A DNA stretch of 64,000 bases. Source: Cordilura impudica (taxonomy: Eukaryota; Arthropoda; Insecta; Diptera; Scathophagidae). The notes beneath the pieces are model-generated. The model ran no database searches, had not been told where the DNA came from, and saw only the letters and a program-made list of their open reading frames with translations. Position numbers and translations under genes: made by a program. Shown here piece by piece: positions 50,202-62,087 of this stretch. The stretch spans positions 65,466,783-65,530,782 of the forward strand of contig OY821519.1 in the NCBI GenBank assembly GCA_963682025.1. Direction: 5' to 3'. Each line of letters begins with the position of its first letter. Position 1 is the first letter of the stretch.

Positions 50202-53045
50202 CAGTGGTGGCTCAAAAATATTATCTCGCGCCCTAGCCACTCCTTTATTGTGGCGCCCTCTTTATCAATGAAATCAGTTATGTAATGGAAATAATCTTGT
50301 TTTTATAGTCATTTTAAGGTAAAACAAATTATAGTTGAAAAATAATATTAATACATACACATATTTATTTATTATTAAAAAAGAAAAATAGTATAATAAG
50401 AAAATTTTTTTATAAAATTCTTTAACAAAAAGTATTTTTCAATTTTTAATTTTTTTTCTTATTTTATTATTTACCTCGTTTTCCTGATTAGATTTCTTTT
50501 AACTTTATTTTTATCTATGTAAATAATAAAATTAGAATTCACATGTAATCCTATAATATTAATAGGCTAGGCGATTTGTTGTGACCGATGTTTTGTTCTA
50601 CCATTTTATCCCGATTTTAACCAAACGTATATTATTTGAAAGGTATTTCTTTTTAACCGTTTTGCAGATTTACAGATTTTTAAATTTTTTCCTTTATTTT
50701 GAGTAAATTGCACTTAAAGTTGCTACTAACACATACATAAAATTATACAATGCTATGTGTGTGTTTATTAAATTTGTTAATGTGTTTGTAATAAAAATGA
50801 GTTTGTTTTTTGTGTTGATTTGTGAATTGGCTATAATTGATTAGGGTCTTTTTTAATGAAAAAATTTCCTAGAATTTGCGCACGAATTTCGAGGGCTGGA
50901 ATCTGCTAGTAACAAATAATGTATTAGAAGACTTAGCACACCGTAACTTACATTTGTAACTAACTTATCAATGTCTAGTGCTATCTCATCTTCATTTGAT
51001 ATTTTTGACAAGCCTGCAAGCCGTTCTTTAACCATTTTTTGAACGAAGATAAGTTTTAATTAACTTCAGTTTCGAAAAACTTCTTTTACCACTTGCTACA
51101 ATAACAGGTAACGATAAAACGATTCTTAAGGAGATACAAATATTTTGATAAATACCGGTCAACTTTTTGTTCACAAATAAAATATATGACATCTATTGGC
51201 GACGAACTCTGTTTAATGCTGTAGAAATAGATTGATGCTCATTGTACAAATTCACTGCTTCGTGTTGTTACGTTTTTTAGCCTGTAAATGTCAAAAATGA
51301 ATCCAAAAACTGACTCAAGATTTTGCATTTGCCCAAATCTATCACTGACGGTGTTGATAGCAGTATCGAGGACTGCAAAGTAAAAATTCACTTTAAATCA
51401 TTGAGAGTTTTGGATGTAATTATCTTGCCCTTCATATGAAAATTGTTTCTTTTCTAATCGAATGTGCACTGGTGCTGCATCAAAATCCCTTTGAAAGTCA
51501 ATTTCTTTAGCAAGTTCAGAAGCATCTGCTAACAGATAGCCAAATCCGATATCACTCCTTAAATTCTCTAAAACGAATTTCGTATTCTGTAATTGTTTGA
51601 TAGCATGTTGCTAGTTATATTAATTTCAAACAATATCTTATAACATATTATTAATTGAACAACAAACACAAATTTCGAAATTCTAACTGATAATTCTTGC
51701 GCTTCTGAACGTGCTGCTATCTCTGCAGTGCCAACAAAACTTTTACCATCAGAAATATCAATAAGGACATTATACATGTATGTTTCCTAGTTCCCATCTA
51801 GTGTTACTTAATGATTTTAAGGCAAGCGACTTTACATAACCCACCAACACATCCCATCTGCATGACGATCCTGAGAAAAACTTTATATACGCATTGTACG
51901 ACATCAAAAAAATGTACTACTTCTATGGAACACTTCGCATCATTAACAACCAAATTTAATGAATGCACATTGTAAGGCACAAAAAGCTCTCCGTTGCAAC
52001 GAGTAAACAATTTTTCTCCGCCGCTACCAGTACCAAGTAATGCTAAATTTGGTTGACCCAGAACCCGAACTAAAGAGATCAAACGTAATTATGCTTCTTG
52101 CCAATAATTTTCTTGTTGTTCAATAAATCACAAATTATCATCGTCAATAGTTGTGTCTCTTTTTAGCCGCAACTCCAGTTCTTTCCATACCTCAAAACAT
52201 TACAAATATTCTTGATTTTTTTCATGTAATAAAAGTAGCGCAGATTTATTTTTCCAGTCCTTACTATCATATTCAGTAATGGGCGAAGATTGGTTATTTT
52301 CATTTGCGAACAGTTTACAGCAAAAACAACACAATTAATCCTTAAGAAGTGAATATTGTAACCAATTCCTATAATTACTTCACCATTAATTAGACTTCTT
52401 TTGTAATGATAGTTTGAAAATTTTCGATTATTAAAATCAGTTGGGTATGGAATGTCATGTATGTTTTGTGACCAAATTTGAACTAATATCACGAACTTTA
52501 TAGGACATGTTCCAGGAGCCTTGTAATGGTACTCTAATCTTAAATTTTCTTCACATACTTCATTTTGATTCACAAGTTCTGAATCTATCGCATCTACTTC
52601 CATAATAGATTCCTGATTCTCTAATAAACCAACATTTTCATCCGAGTTGACAATAGTTGTACTGATTGGGGTCAAACTGCAGTTGGATGAATTAGCATCG
52701 ACTTCCTTATTTTTTGAAATATATGTTAAAAGGGAACCACTTTGTTTCACATTTTCTCTTTCCTTCTCAACTTTTCTTTTTCGATTTTCCTTCCATGAGT
52801 AAGGCCGCCTAAGAAATACTCAATTTCAATTCAAAAATTCCAAATTTGGATATTTGTTATCAAATATAACATAAAAAAAGTAGATTTTATTTTTCTTTAG
52901 AAATTTTTAATACGCCCTTAATAGTTTTTAAAAAAACTTATAACTAAAAAAAGTATCTTTTTATTTTCTCCCGGATTTTGGCGCCCTCAACAGTTTAGCG
53001 CCCTAGGCGATCGCCTAGTTTGCCTATATGGTAGAGCCACCCCTG
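50202..53045 (-). mobile_element. hAT element (ZMYM1-like), decayed, with Helitron insertion
   Basis: Left end CAGTGGTGGCTC, right end GAGCCACCCCTG, flanked by the related octamers CACAGGCA and CACAAGCG (6 of 8 match), fitting the hAT 8-bp duplication. Minus-strand coding remnants: VKQSGSLLTYISKNKEVD, LVQIWSQNIHDIPYPTDF and FSNYHYKRSLINGEV (about 52750-52360), FVPYNVHSLNLVVNDAKCS (52000-51930), and the C-terminal KERLAGLSKISNEDEIAL near 51020-50970. Many stops. Helitron G lies near the 3' end. Confidence 0.7.
50549..50909 (+). mobile_element. Non-autonomous Helitron, copy G
   Basis: Starts TCCTATAATATTAATAGG after A50548, ends GGAATCTGCTAG before T50910; inserted in the hAT element. Confidence 0.85.
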
Positions 53046-53159
53046 CACAAGCGCACCTCTTATACCGATCGACTATAAATCACTTTCTTAGGTTGACGGC
53101 AGAGTGTGTACTACAAGCTATACTAGAAGCTATAATACATGGTTCATGCTATAGCAATA

Positions 53160-53375
53160 ATTTTAATTTTTTGTTGTTCAAGATGGATTCAGACGAAAAG
53201 TGTTTCATATTAATGTATAACTTTCATGTATCGAGAAATGCGAGAATTTCGTGAGGCTAGTGGAGAATTGCACAATTTGTAAAATGAGCTGAGGCAATAT
53301 CCTGAGAAATTTTTTAGTTATTCAAAAATGTCAATAGAAACTTTTGATTATATTTTTAAAGAAAATCCAGTATAA
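53160..53375 (+). pseudogene. PIF/Harbinger transposase N-terminal fragment
   Basis: Starting at MDSDEKCFILMY and, in shifted frames, FREASGELHNL, ELRQYPEKFFSYSKMSIETF and DYIF, this resembles the N-terminus of HARBI1-like nucleases. It stops where Y-type sequence begins. Confidence 0.55.
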
Positions 53376-54150
53376 GCTTATATACCAGATTTCATCAACA
53401 TATATTCATATTTTCGACCTGTAGTTGGATTAAACAGTTTACATGGACACACAGACTAACGGAAAATGGCTCTGAGCCGATCAGTATACTACAAATTTGT
53501 TTCTTCGATCATTATTTGCAATACTACTATTTGGTGTGGGTATGATGAGGTTGTGCTGATGTTTGTAACTACCAAAAATATTTCTTGTACCTGTCGACTT
53601 AGAATCACTTTCTGAGCCGATTCAGCGATGTTCTTGCGTCCGTTTGTCCGTCCCTCTGTGCGTCCATGTAAACCTTGTAATCAAAATACAGGTCGCAAAT
53701 ATGAATATATTCTGATAAAATTTGGTATATAAGCTTTTATCCGCCTTAGGACAAACGCTATTGAAATTGGTGCATGGTTACACCTAGCCCCTATCAGATC
53801 GACTTAACTTGTAGTAAAATCCAGATTATCATATATGTATCTCGATAAAATTTGGTATATATGTGTGTATTATGTAGGACCACTTTTAATCATAGTCCCC
53901 GATTTCCGATCTTCACTTAAATCTGTCGAAAACAAAACTATTGCATACATTTTTTTCAAACTTGGTTTATATATGTTTTTAAGAAAAGTAAGTGCCTGTA
54001 CTAAATATAGTCATTATATAGTCCATTTTTGACCTGAGTGTTCCCATGAGACCTTCCTTGTCAGAAAGTGAGTATAATGAAAGATAATTGTGGTAGTTAC
54101 AAACAACAGCACAAGCTCATTATAACCTGACCGAAGATAATATGGGGTAT
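53376..54150 (-). mobile_element. Diverged family Y fragments (Y6, Y7)
   Basis: A short forward piece (53376-53465: GCTTATATACCAGATTTCATC to CACACAGAC) is followed by a reverse copy (53520-54150) with GTCCGTTTGTCCGTCC near 53635-53660. The joined opposite orientations suggest a rearranged pair. Confidence 0.6.
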
Positions 54151-54808
54151 GAAAAGGAAAATAATAATTTGCAACAATTTTAATAGCCAGCGCTCTTGTG
54201 TCGAAAACATTTGCGAACTTTATATTATAAGCAATGTTGGGTACGGCTACCACTTTTAAATTGTTGCTGATACTGAAACTTTAAATTCGAATACCAATTA
54301 AATTTTAAATTAATTGCTTCTCTTTTTGTCCAGTTTCTATTATAATTCCTTGTTAAAATAAATACAATGATCGTGTCTTCTATAGAAATAATTAATTACT
54401 ATTTGAAAAAATTTACTATTTTTCTCTTACTGGAGTAGAAAAGATCCCTAAGGACTTCATAGAACACCAATGAAATTCATTATGTAATGTAGCCCGCGTT
54501 ATAATACCAAAAGTTTGATCCGTATAGGAATATTTTGAGACCATGGAAATCATACGATAATTAAAAAAATTTCGAATGATTCTTTGTTAAAAATGGCCTG
54601 ATATTATTATTAAAAAAGCTAATTTTTTAATTTTTTTTTTATACGAATTTGCTGATAATATGCTAATTTAAAAATTTATATATCAAATTTCATTTAAATA
54701 AATACTTGTATAAATTAGTTTGCGTACCAAGTAAACGTGTACTGAAAGTCGTTAAATCGATAAAAAAGTGATTTAGAGTCAATCAGTATAAGAGGTGTGT
54801 GTGTGTAA
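54151..54808. other. Unassigned stretch
   Basis: AT-rich, ending in a short GT microsatellite (54795-54806) just before MITE X2. No gene. Confidence 0.5.
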
Positions 54809-55115
54809 TAGTGCCTTTACATCTAAGCAAAATCTAGTATATACGAGATTTCGAGCACAATATAGCTCATTTTTTACTAGATATCCCATACAAAACAAAA
54901 TCCAGCTCGTTACTAGATTTTAGCAAAATCTCACAAAATCTTGTCAAACTTGGGCACTACGAAATGATACTACTGTGTAGTTTTATTATTGTAGTAGAAA
55001 ATTACAACGCAGTGACTGAAAAGTTGACATTTAAGAACAAAAACAAAAGCAAACAAGTTCAATAAAAAGGAAACAAAATATTCATTATTAATAAAAATGA
55101 CGAATCTATAATAAA

Positions 55116-55922
55116 ACAAGTAAGAAAATTATAGTCGATCTAGGCCGACTATACGATACCCTATACCATGCGTTTAGAGACCCTATCTCTCAGGCCCAAC
55201 TAACTGGATATAGAAAATAAGCATGAACCAAATTTGAGTGGGATTTTTATTAATTTTTTCGGCTGCAGATATGAAAAATTTCATATCGGATGCTATATCT
55301 ATATGGGGACTAGGCCCAAAAATGGACCGATCCTGACCATGTTTGGTAAGGTCTCTTGTATTTTGCGAAAATATATGCAAACCAAATTTGAGAAGAATCA
55401 GTGCAATATTTTTGTTTATTGATAGATTTAAGTGAAGATCGGGAAGCAGCTCTATATGGGGCCTATGACTAAGAGTTGTCCAATAGGGATCATATTTGGA
55501 CTACTGATTAATGGATGTAATATATACATACAAACCCAATTTGACTAAGATTTGTATGATAATTTGGATCTTATGACAATATATGTTGATTTCATAGGGG
55601 TCATTTGTATGGGGGCTAGGTCTGAAAATGGACCGATTCTCACCAATTTCAATAGCGTTCATCCCATGGCCGATAGAAGATTAAATACCAAATTTCATCA
55701 AAATATATTCATATTTGCGACCTGCAGTTTGATTACAAGCTTTACATGGACACACAGACGGGCGGACGGACATACGGACGGACGGACATCGTTAAATCGA
55801 ATCAGATAGTGATTCTGATTCGATCGGTATAATTAAAGATGGGTGTAGGTCAAATATTTTTGGTAGTTACAAACAGCAGCACAAAGTCATTATACCCAAA
55901 CCACATAGTGGTATAGGGTATA
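55116..55922 (+). mobile_element. Repeat family Y, copy Y8
   Basis: Begins ACAAGTAAGAAAATTATAG (palindrome with two changes), ACGG/ACGGACAT microsatellite near 55758-55790, ends CCACATAGTGGTATAGGG. Inserted in X2. Confidence 0.82.
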
Positions 55923-56012
55923 AATATATATAGTAATTGAAAAGTTATCATTTTTATACTTATATGTGTCCATTCCAAACTGCTTTTTAATAATTGTGGA
56001 AAATGCATTTGT

Positions 56013-56812
56013 TTATACCCTATACCACTATGTGGTTTGGGTATAATGACTTTGTGCTGCTGTTTGTAACAACCAAAAATATTTGACCTAGACCCATCTT
56101 TAATTATACCGATCGAATGAGAATCACTTTCTGAGTTGATTTAACAATGTCCGTCCGTCCGTCCGTCCGTCCGTCCGTCCGTCCGTCTGTGTGTCCATGT
56201 AAAGCTTGTAATCAAACTGCAGGTCGCAAATATGAATATATTTTGATGAAATTTGGTATATAAGCTTTCATCGGCCATGGCATGAACGCTATTGAAATTG
56301 GTGAGAATCGGTCCATGTTCAGACCTAGCCCCCATACAAATTACCCATATGAAATCGACATAAATTGCCATAAGATCCAAATTGTCATATAGATCTTACT
56401 CAAATTGGGTTTGTATGCGTTCATTACATCCACTAATGAGTAGTCCAAAAATGATCCCTTTGACCCCATATAGAGCTGCTTCCCGATCTTCACTTAAATC
56501 TATTAAAAAACAAAAATATTGCACTGATTCTTCTCAAATTTTGTTTGTACATATTTTTGCAAAATACAAGAGACTTTACCAAACATGATCAGGATCGGTC
56601 CATTTTTGGACCTAGCCCCTTTATAGATATAGCATCCGATATGAACTTTTTTATATCTGCAGCCAAAAAAATTAATAAAAATCCCACTCAAATTTGGTTT
56701 TTGCTTATTTTCTATGTCCAGTTAGTTGGGCCTAAGAGATAGGGTTTCTAAACGCATGGTATAGGGTATCGTATAGTCGGTCTAGACCGACTATAATTTT
56801 CTTACTTGTTTT
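56013..56812 (-). mobile_element. Repeat family Y, copy Y9
   Basis: Reverse copy with complete ends: TATACCCTATACCACTATG at the left and CTATAATTTTCTTACTTGT at the right, plus eight GTCC units near 56150-56186. Comparison with X1 shows a simple insertion into a T run, with no duplication longer than one base. Confidence 0.85.
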
Positions 56813-56905
56813 GTTGTTCAAACAATACATTTAACAATTCCTAATGTTTTTTTTTCGCAAAATTTCTATTTCAGATTGTGCTTTTTTAATTTTTGATGCA
56901 TAATA

Positions 56906-58211
56906 ACGGGTGATTTTTTAAGAGCTTGATAACTTTTTTTTAAAAAAAGACGCATAAAATTTGCAAAATCTCATCGGTTCTTTATTTGAAACGTTAGATT
57001 GGTCCATGACATTTACTTTTTGAAGATAATTTCATTTAAATGTTGACCGCGGCTGCGTCTTAGGTGGTCCATTCGGAAAATCCAATTTTGGGCAACTTTT
57101 TCGAGCATTTCGGCCGGAATAGCCCGAATTTCTTCGGAAATGTTGTCTTCCAAAGCTGGAATAGTTGCTGGCTTATTTCTGTAGACTTTAGACTTGACGT
57201 AGCCCCACAAAAAATAGTCTAAAGGCGTCAAATCGCATGATCTTGGTGGCCAACTTACCGGTCCATTTCTTGAGATGAATTGTTCTCCGAAGTTTTCCCT
57301 CAAAATGGCCATAGAATCGCGAGCTGTGTGGCATGTAGCGCCATCTTGTTGAAACCACATGTCAACCAAGTTCAGTTCTTCCATTTTTGGCAACAAAAAG
57401 TTTGTTAGCATCGAACGATAGCGATCGCCATTCACCGTAACGTTGCGTCCAACAGCATCTTTGAAAAAATACGGTCCAATGATTCCACCAGCGTACAAAC
57501 CACACCAAACAGTGCATTTTTCGGGATGCATGGGCAGTTCTTGAACGGCTTCTGGTTGCTCTTCACTCCAAATACGGCAATTTTGCTTATTTACGAAGCC
57601 ATTCAACCAGAAATGAGCCTCATCGCTGAACAAAATTTGTCGATAAAAAAGCGGATTTTCTGCCAACTTTTCTAGGGCCCATTCACTGAAAATTAGACGT
57701 TGTGGCAGATCGTTCGGCTTCAGTTCTTGCACGAGCTGTATTTTATACGGTTTTACACCAAGATCTTTGCGTAAAATCTTCCATGTGGTCGAATAACACA
57801 AACCCAATTGCTGCGAACGGCGACGAATCGACATTTCACGGTCTTCAGTAACACTCTCAGAAACAGACGCAATATTCTCTTCTGTAGGCACTGTACGCAT
57901 TCGTGTGGTTGGTTTAATGTCCAATAAAGTAAACTGAGTGCGAAACTTGGTCACAATCGCATTAATTGTTTGCTCACTTGGTCGATTATGTAGACCATAA
58001 ATCGGACGTAAAGCGCGAAACACATTTCGAACCGAACACTGATTTTGGTAATAAAATTCAATGATTTGCAAGCGTTGCTCGTTAGTAAGTCTATTCATGA
58101 TGAAATGTCAAAGCATACTGAGCATCTTTCTCTTTGACACCATGTCTGAAATCCCACGTGATCTGTCAAATACTAATGCATGAAAATCCTAACCTCAAAA
58201 AAATCACCCGT
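56906..58211 (-). mobile_element. Intact DD41D mariner (rosa-type), inserted in X2
   Basis: 1306 bp bounded by TA (56904-56905 and 58212-58213), with TIRs beginning ACGGGTGATTTTTT at both ends. Inserted where X1 reads GATGCATTATATAATTA. Encodes an uninterrupted transposase, so it may be active. Confidence 0.92.
57013..58098 (-). CDS. DD41D mariner transposase, intact
   Basis: 361 residues without a stop, a usual length for the family; cuts and re-inserts the element at TA. The N-terminal part has two helix-turn-helix regions (NEQRLQIIEFYYQNQCSVRN; MSIRRRSQQLGLCYSTTW). Catalytic acids: Asp159 in ILFSDEAHF, Asp252 in WFQQDGATCHTA, Asp294 in CDLTPLDYFLWG. Asp252 and Asp294 are 41 residues apart, so DD41D rather than the DD34D of Mos1. 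The WVPHEL-type linker of mariners is replaced by KIQLVQELKPNDLPQR. The start ATG at 58098-58096 lies 113 bp inside the right end. Well preserved, in contrast to the broken relative at 44.5 kb. Confidence 0.95.
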   Translation of the reverse strand: MNRLTNEQRLQIIEFYYQNQCSVRNVFRALRPIYGLHNRPSEQTINAIVTKFRTQFTLLDIKPTTRMRTVPTEENIASVSESVTEDREMSIRRRSQQLGLCYSTTWKILRKDLGVKPYKIQLVQELKPNDLPQRLIFSEWALEKLAENPLFYRQILFSDEAHFWLNGFVNKQNCRIWSEEQPEAVQELPMHPEKCTVWCGLYAGGIIGPYFFKDAVGRNVTVNGDRYRSMLTNFLLPKMEELNLVDMWFQQDGATCHTARDSMAILRENFGEQFISRNGPVSWPPRSCDLTPLDYFLWGYVKSKVYRNKPATIPALEDNISEEIRAIPAEMLEKVAQNWIFRMDHLRRSRGQHLNEIIFKK

Positions 58212-58589
58212 TATTATAATTATAAAATCTGCTCCTTTTTAGAATTTTCCATATTTCCATTTCCTATTGTTTTCTTTATTTTTGGTATTTCTAGTTTATA
58301 TGTTTTATCTTAATCAGCTGTTTATTGTTATGGAAACAAAATCTCACAAAATGTCAAAAAAGTTAGATATAAACGGTATAGATTTTAAAATAGATTTCAA
58401 CTAAAATCTACTAGATTTTCCTTAGATGTAAACGTACTATAAAGTATTGTTGATAGTTACAAACATAAAATTTTTTTTCAAAAAAGCGTAAATTTGTAAC
58501 AAATAAATGCAAAGCAATTAAAAGAAAATAATGATATATGTATATATTCGGTATTCGATTATTTTTAAAATCAAAAATTACAAAAGAAA

Positions 58590-59745
58590 AGTTACTTTTT
58601 TAATAAAAAGTACTTAAAAAAAATTTAGTTTACTAAAAAAATTTTGTGTACTAAATTTTTTTTAAAAAGGGCACTATTTTAAAAAAAGTTTTTTTCTAAA
58701 AGATACTTTTTTAAAGAAAGGTAACTTTTTCAAAATGTTACTTTATTATGAAAAGTATTTTGTTGATTAAAGCTACTATTTTAAGAAATAGTACTCTTTT
58801 TAGAAAATATACTTTTTTGAGAAAGGTACTTTATTAAGAAAAGGTACTGTTTTAAAAGTGGTACTTTTTTAAGAAAGGTAATTTTTTCAGAAAGTTAATA
58901 TTTAAAAAAAGACAATTTTTAAACAAATGTACTTAAAAAAAAAATGTATTTAAAAAAAAAATACTTTTTTGAAACAGTTACTTTTTAAGAAAGATAATTT
59001 TTTAAGAAAAAGTATTTTTTTAAGAAAAGGTACTTTTCGAAATAAGTACTTTTTAAGTATTGGTTCTTTTAAAAAAAAGGAGTAATTGAAAAAGAGCACT
59101 TTAAAAAAGAGTACTTTTTTGAAGAAGGGAATATTTTTTAATAAATGGTACTTTTAACAAAAAGGGTAGTTTTAACAGAAAGGGTAATTAAAAAGGGTTT
59201 TTTTTTAAAGGGTACTTTCTTTAAGAAAAGAGTACTTGTTTAAAATAAAATGTACTTTTTTAAAATAAGGACACTTTTTTAAATTAAGGGTACTATTTGA
59301 AAAAGGGTACTTTTTTTTAAAAACTGTTTCTTTAATAAAAGCTACTTTTTACAAAAAGGGTAATTTTTTAAAAAAGGGTAATTTTATCAAATAGGCTACT
59401 TTTTTTTAAATATATGTACTTCTAAAAAATTGTACTTTTAAAAAAAGCATATTTAAAAAAGGGTACTTTTAAAAAATGCGTATTTAAAAAGCATACTTTA
59501 AAAAAAATTTACTTTTTTTAAAAAAGGTATTTTTTTTATAAAAGGGAATTTTTCTCAAAAAGAGTACTTTTTTAAAAAAGGTTTATTTTGTTTAAAGGGT
59601 ACTTTTAAAAAAAGGGTACTTTAAAAAAGAGTACTTTTTTAAAAATGGGTACTTTAAAAAAGAGGTAATTTTTTAATAAAGGTTATTTTTAAAAAAATAA
59701 ACTTTTTTAAAAAGGGTACTTTAAAAAAGGTACTTTTTTAGTGCT
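58590..59745. repeat. Degenerate TACTTTTTTAAAAAAGGG array
   Basis: About 1.15 kb of irregular 15-20-bp units (ACTTTTTTAAGAAAAGGT shading into AAAAAGGGTACTTTTTT). The consensus drifts along the array, as expected from local duplication. Confidence 0.8.
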
Positions 59746-62087
59746 TATATTTTTTATCTTTTATATTGGCGATTTTCTTTATTATATCTTAGGCTTTCTT
59801 AGGCTAATGTGACTTGTGCAGTATACCATACGCACATCCTCATGTAGAAAATGCTACAACTATAATGACCGCAGCAATAAGCAGAATTACAACATATATG
59901 TACATTTCTTAAGAAAAACAACAAACACATTGAACATTTTTATTTTTAGTTTTTGCACATTTTCATTCATATCTCGTGACCTTTTAGACCGGGTTGTTAA
60001 TAAACGATTGTACTGAGAGTGTGACCGTGATTTACACACACATATGGACAGACGGTCATAGATAAACTAACTTCCCTTGTTATAAGGATCAAGAAAATAT
60101 ATAGTTTTTGGGTCTCCAGTATTTATTTCGATGCACAGTGGTATACAAAAAATAATAAATTGCTTAATAATTTATTAGAAAAAAAAAAAATAATTCAACT
60201 TTGGTATATTTTCTTATTTCTTTCGTAATACCTATGACAGTTTTAATTTTATGTGTACATAGACACACAAACAGACGCACACAGTAATTCTAGTTGATCC
60301 GATGGGTCTGTGTCAAGTATTTTTAATAGTCACAAAAACCAGCACAAACTCATTGTATTCTTACACTTAAATTTGTTGAACGGTTTTTATTTTGTAATTC
60401 GTATTTTTTTTATTTAATAAATTTTTTACATTTTTTACGTTATAATTTTAATTTATTCATCTTTTAAATTTTAAACTTAAAACTTGGTGTATACAAAATG
60501 TTTTGTTTAACTTGAATTAAAAAATAATAAAATAAAACTATATAATGTCTTAGTTTGATATTTGTTAATTTGTTTTGTCTTCAATTATTATTTAATAACA
60601 TTAACTACAAGTTGAAAGTATTTTCATTCATACTTATGACTATAATTTCTTTTAACTTTTATTACAATTATAAACAAAATGTGGAAACTTAGTACATAAT
60701 TAGATTAAAGAGATATATGGATAGAGAGAGAGATAGAGAGAGAGAGAGATAAAGAGAATTTTAAATGTTAAAATTAAATTAATATAATTTTGTTTGTCTT
60801 TTTAGTTATAAAGTTAATAATATATTAATTCTAAAAAAATAAGTATGTTTGTAAGTATTTGTGTAAACTTATTTATAGAAAAAGAGTGCTTAGTTTATGT
60901 TAAATTTTAAGTTCTTTTTTCAATTCTATTGAAAAAAAGGTCTTGGTACTTACAACATTTTATTTAATTAATTCATTCAATAAATTATTTCAATTATTTT
61001 TGATTTTTGTGACTTTTTGGTGTTATGCACCTCTAACATAATATTGTATTGTACTAAAACCACTAAAGTTTAAAATTTTCAACGATTTAATTTGAATAAT
61101 TATGAAAACACAATATGACAATAAAGTTGAGTAGAATTATTTTTAAAGTTCTGACAAATACAAAAAACGTTTTTCTAAGCTCTATTGATTGGGATTTCAC
61201 AACACGACTTTATGGCATATTGAGCTTTCAGCTACAGAAACATTCGAGGTTTATTTTTCTACTCACTACTGGATTCTAGCTATATAAAAATATATTTTCT
61301 TTTCACAGGGTTATTTAATATTTTAAATATTAATAATCAATATTATTTTTTAAAACTATTTACGTATTGTTTTTATAATGGCCGTCACATACATCTATTA
61401 ACAATATCTAAAATGTTTTTCCAAAAATTGTTACAAGAGTTTTTTTTTATAATTCCTTTGGACGGGTTTCTTAAAGTTAAGATTAGTTTTAAACGCTTTG
61501 TGTTTTTCGATTACTTCGAAGGACGTTTATGGTTAACTTAAGGTATTTTTGTGTATTAAATTCTTGATTTCAATTGCAACTTTTTTTTTAGCGTATAGAA
61601 AAACTTATTAATAGATTTTGATTGTTTTTTTGTTTTATTCAAGACTTTTGGTTATTTTTTTTTTTAGAAATGAATATATTCTTCTGTCGGAATGTGTAAC
61701 AAAGGCTAATTTTCTAAATTAAATCTAGTAATTTGAGCATTTCATTTCGCGTAAGGATTTTCAGAATCTAAAAAAAAAATTAATTTAAATTTTTCTGAAA
61801 CATCTTTATTTAAATTTAAATCAAGTTTTAGTCTCTTTTGGCATTGAAATTAAAATATAAAATTTTAAAAATACACTGTACCACAAAATATCTATGTACG
61901 TAACAGATTTTAAATTTTGTTGAAATTTGACATTTCCTTAAATTTTTTATTAGAAATATAAAACAGAATAATAATTGACAGTCACTATACCACTTGATTC
62001 TGTACAAAAAAAAGTCTACGGACGGGTACAAAATTTTAAGTAATTTCAACATGTTTCTATATTTTGTTATCTATCTACATATACTCT
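59746..62087. other. Long AT-rich stretch without recognised genes
   Basis: No coding motif, transposon end or RNA gene recognised. Contains a GA microsatellite at 60723-60750. Confidence 0.55.
60723..60750. repeat. GA microsatellite
   Basis: GAGAGAGAGATAGAGAGAGA-type run, slightly interrupted by T. Confidence 0.85.

Larger units (their letters stand above)
54811..58437. mobile_element. MITE family X, copy X2, with three nested insertions
   Basis: Outer TIRs GTGCCTTTACATCTAAG and, at the right reversed, GTACGTTTACATCTAAGG, flanked by TA. Sequence matching X1 is split by Y8 (about 55116-55922), Y9 (about 56013-56812) and a mariner (56906-58211). Without them it would be close in size to the 629-bp X1. 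Confidence 0.82.

Noticed and set aside
50200..50206. CACAGTG as a third Transib terminus
   Set aside because: The matching far end begins CAGGGG, the flanks are 8-bp and the interior is hAT-like, so the true end is CAGTGG two bases later.
56141..56380. Conserved-looking 60-80-codon frames in Y copies (also near 21.4, 21.7, 37.7, 37.9, 43.2, 55.3 and 55.6 kb)
   Set aside because: They recur because the repeat recurs, appear on either strand and run into the ACGG microsatellite; no domain.
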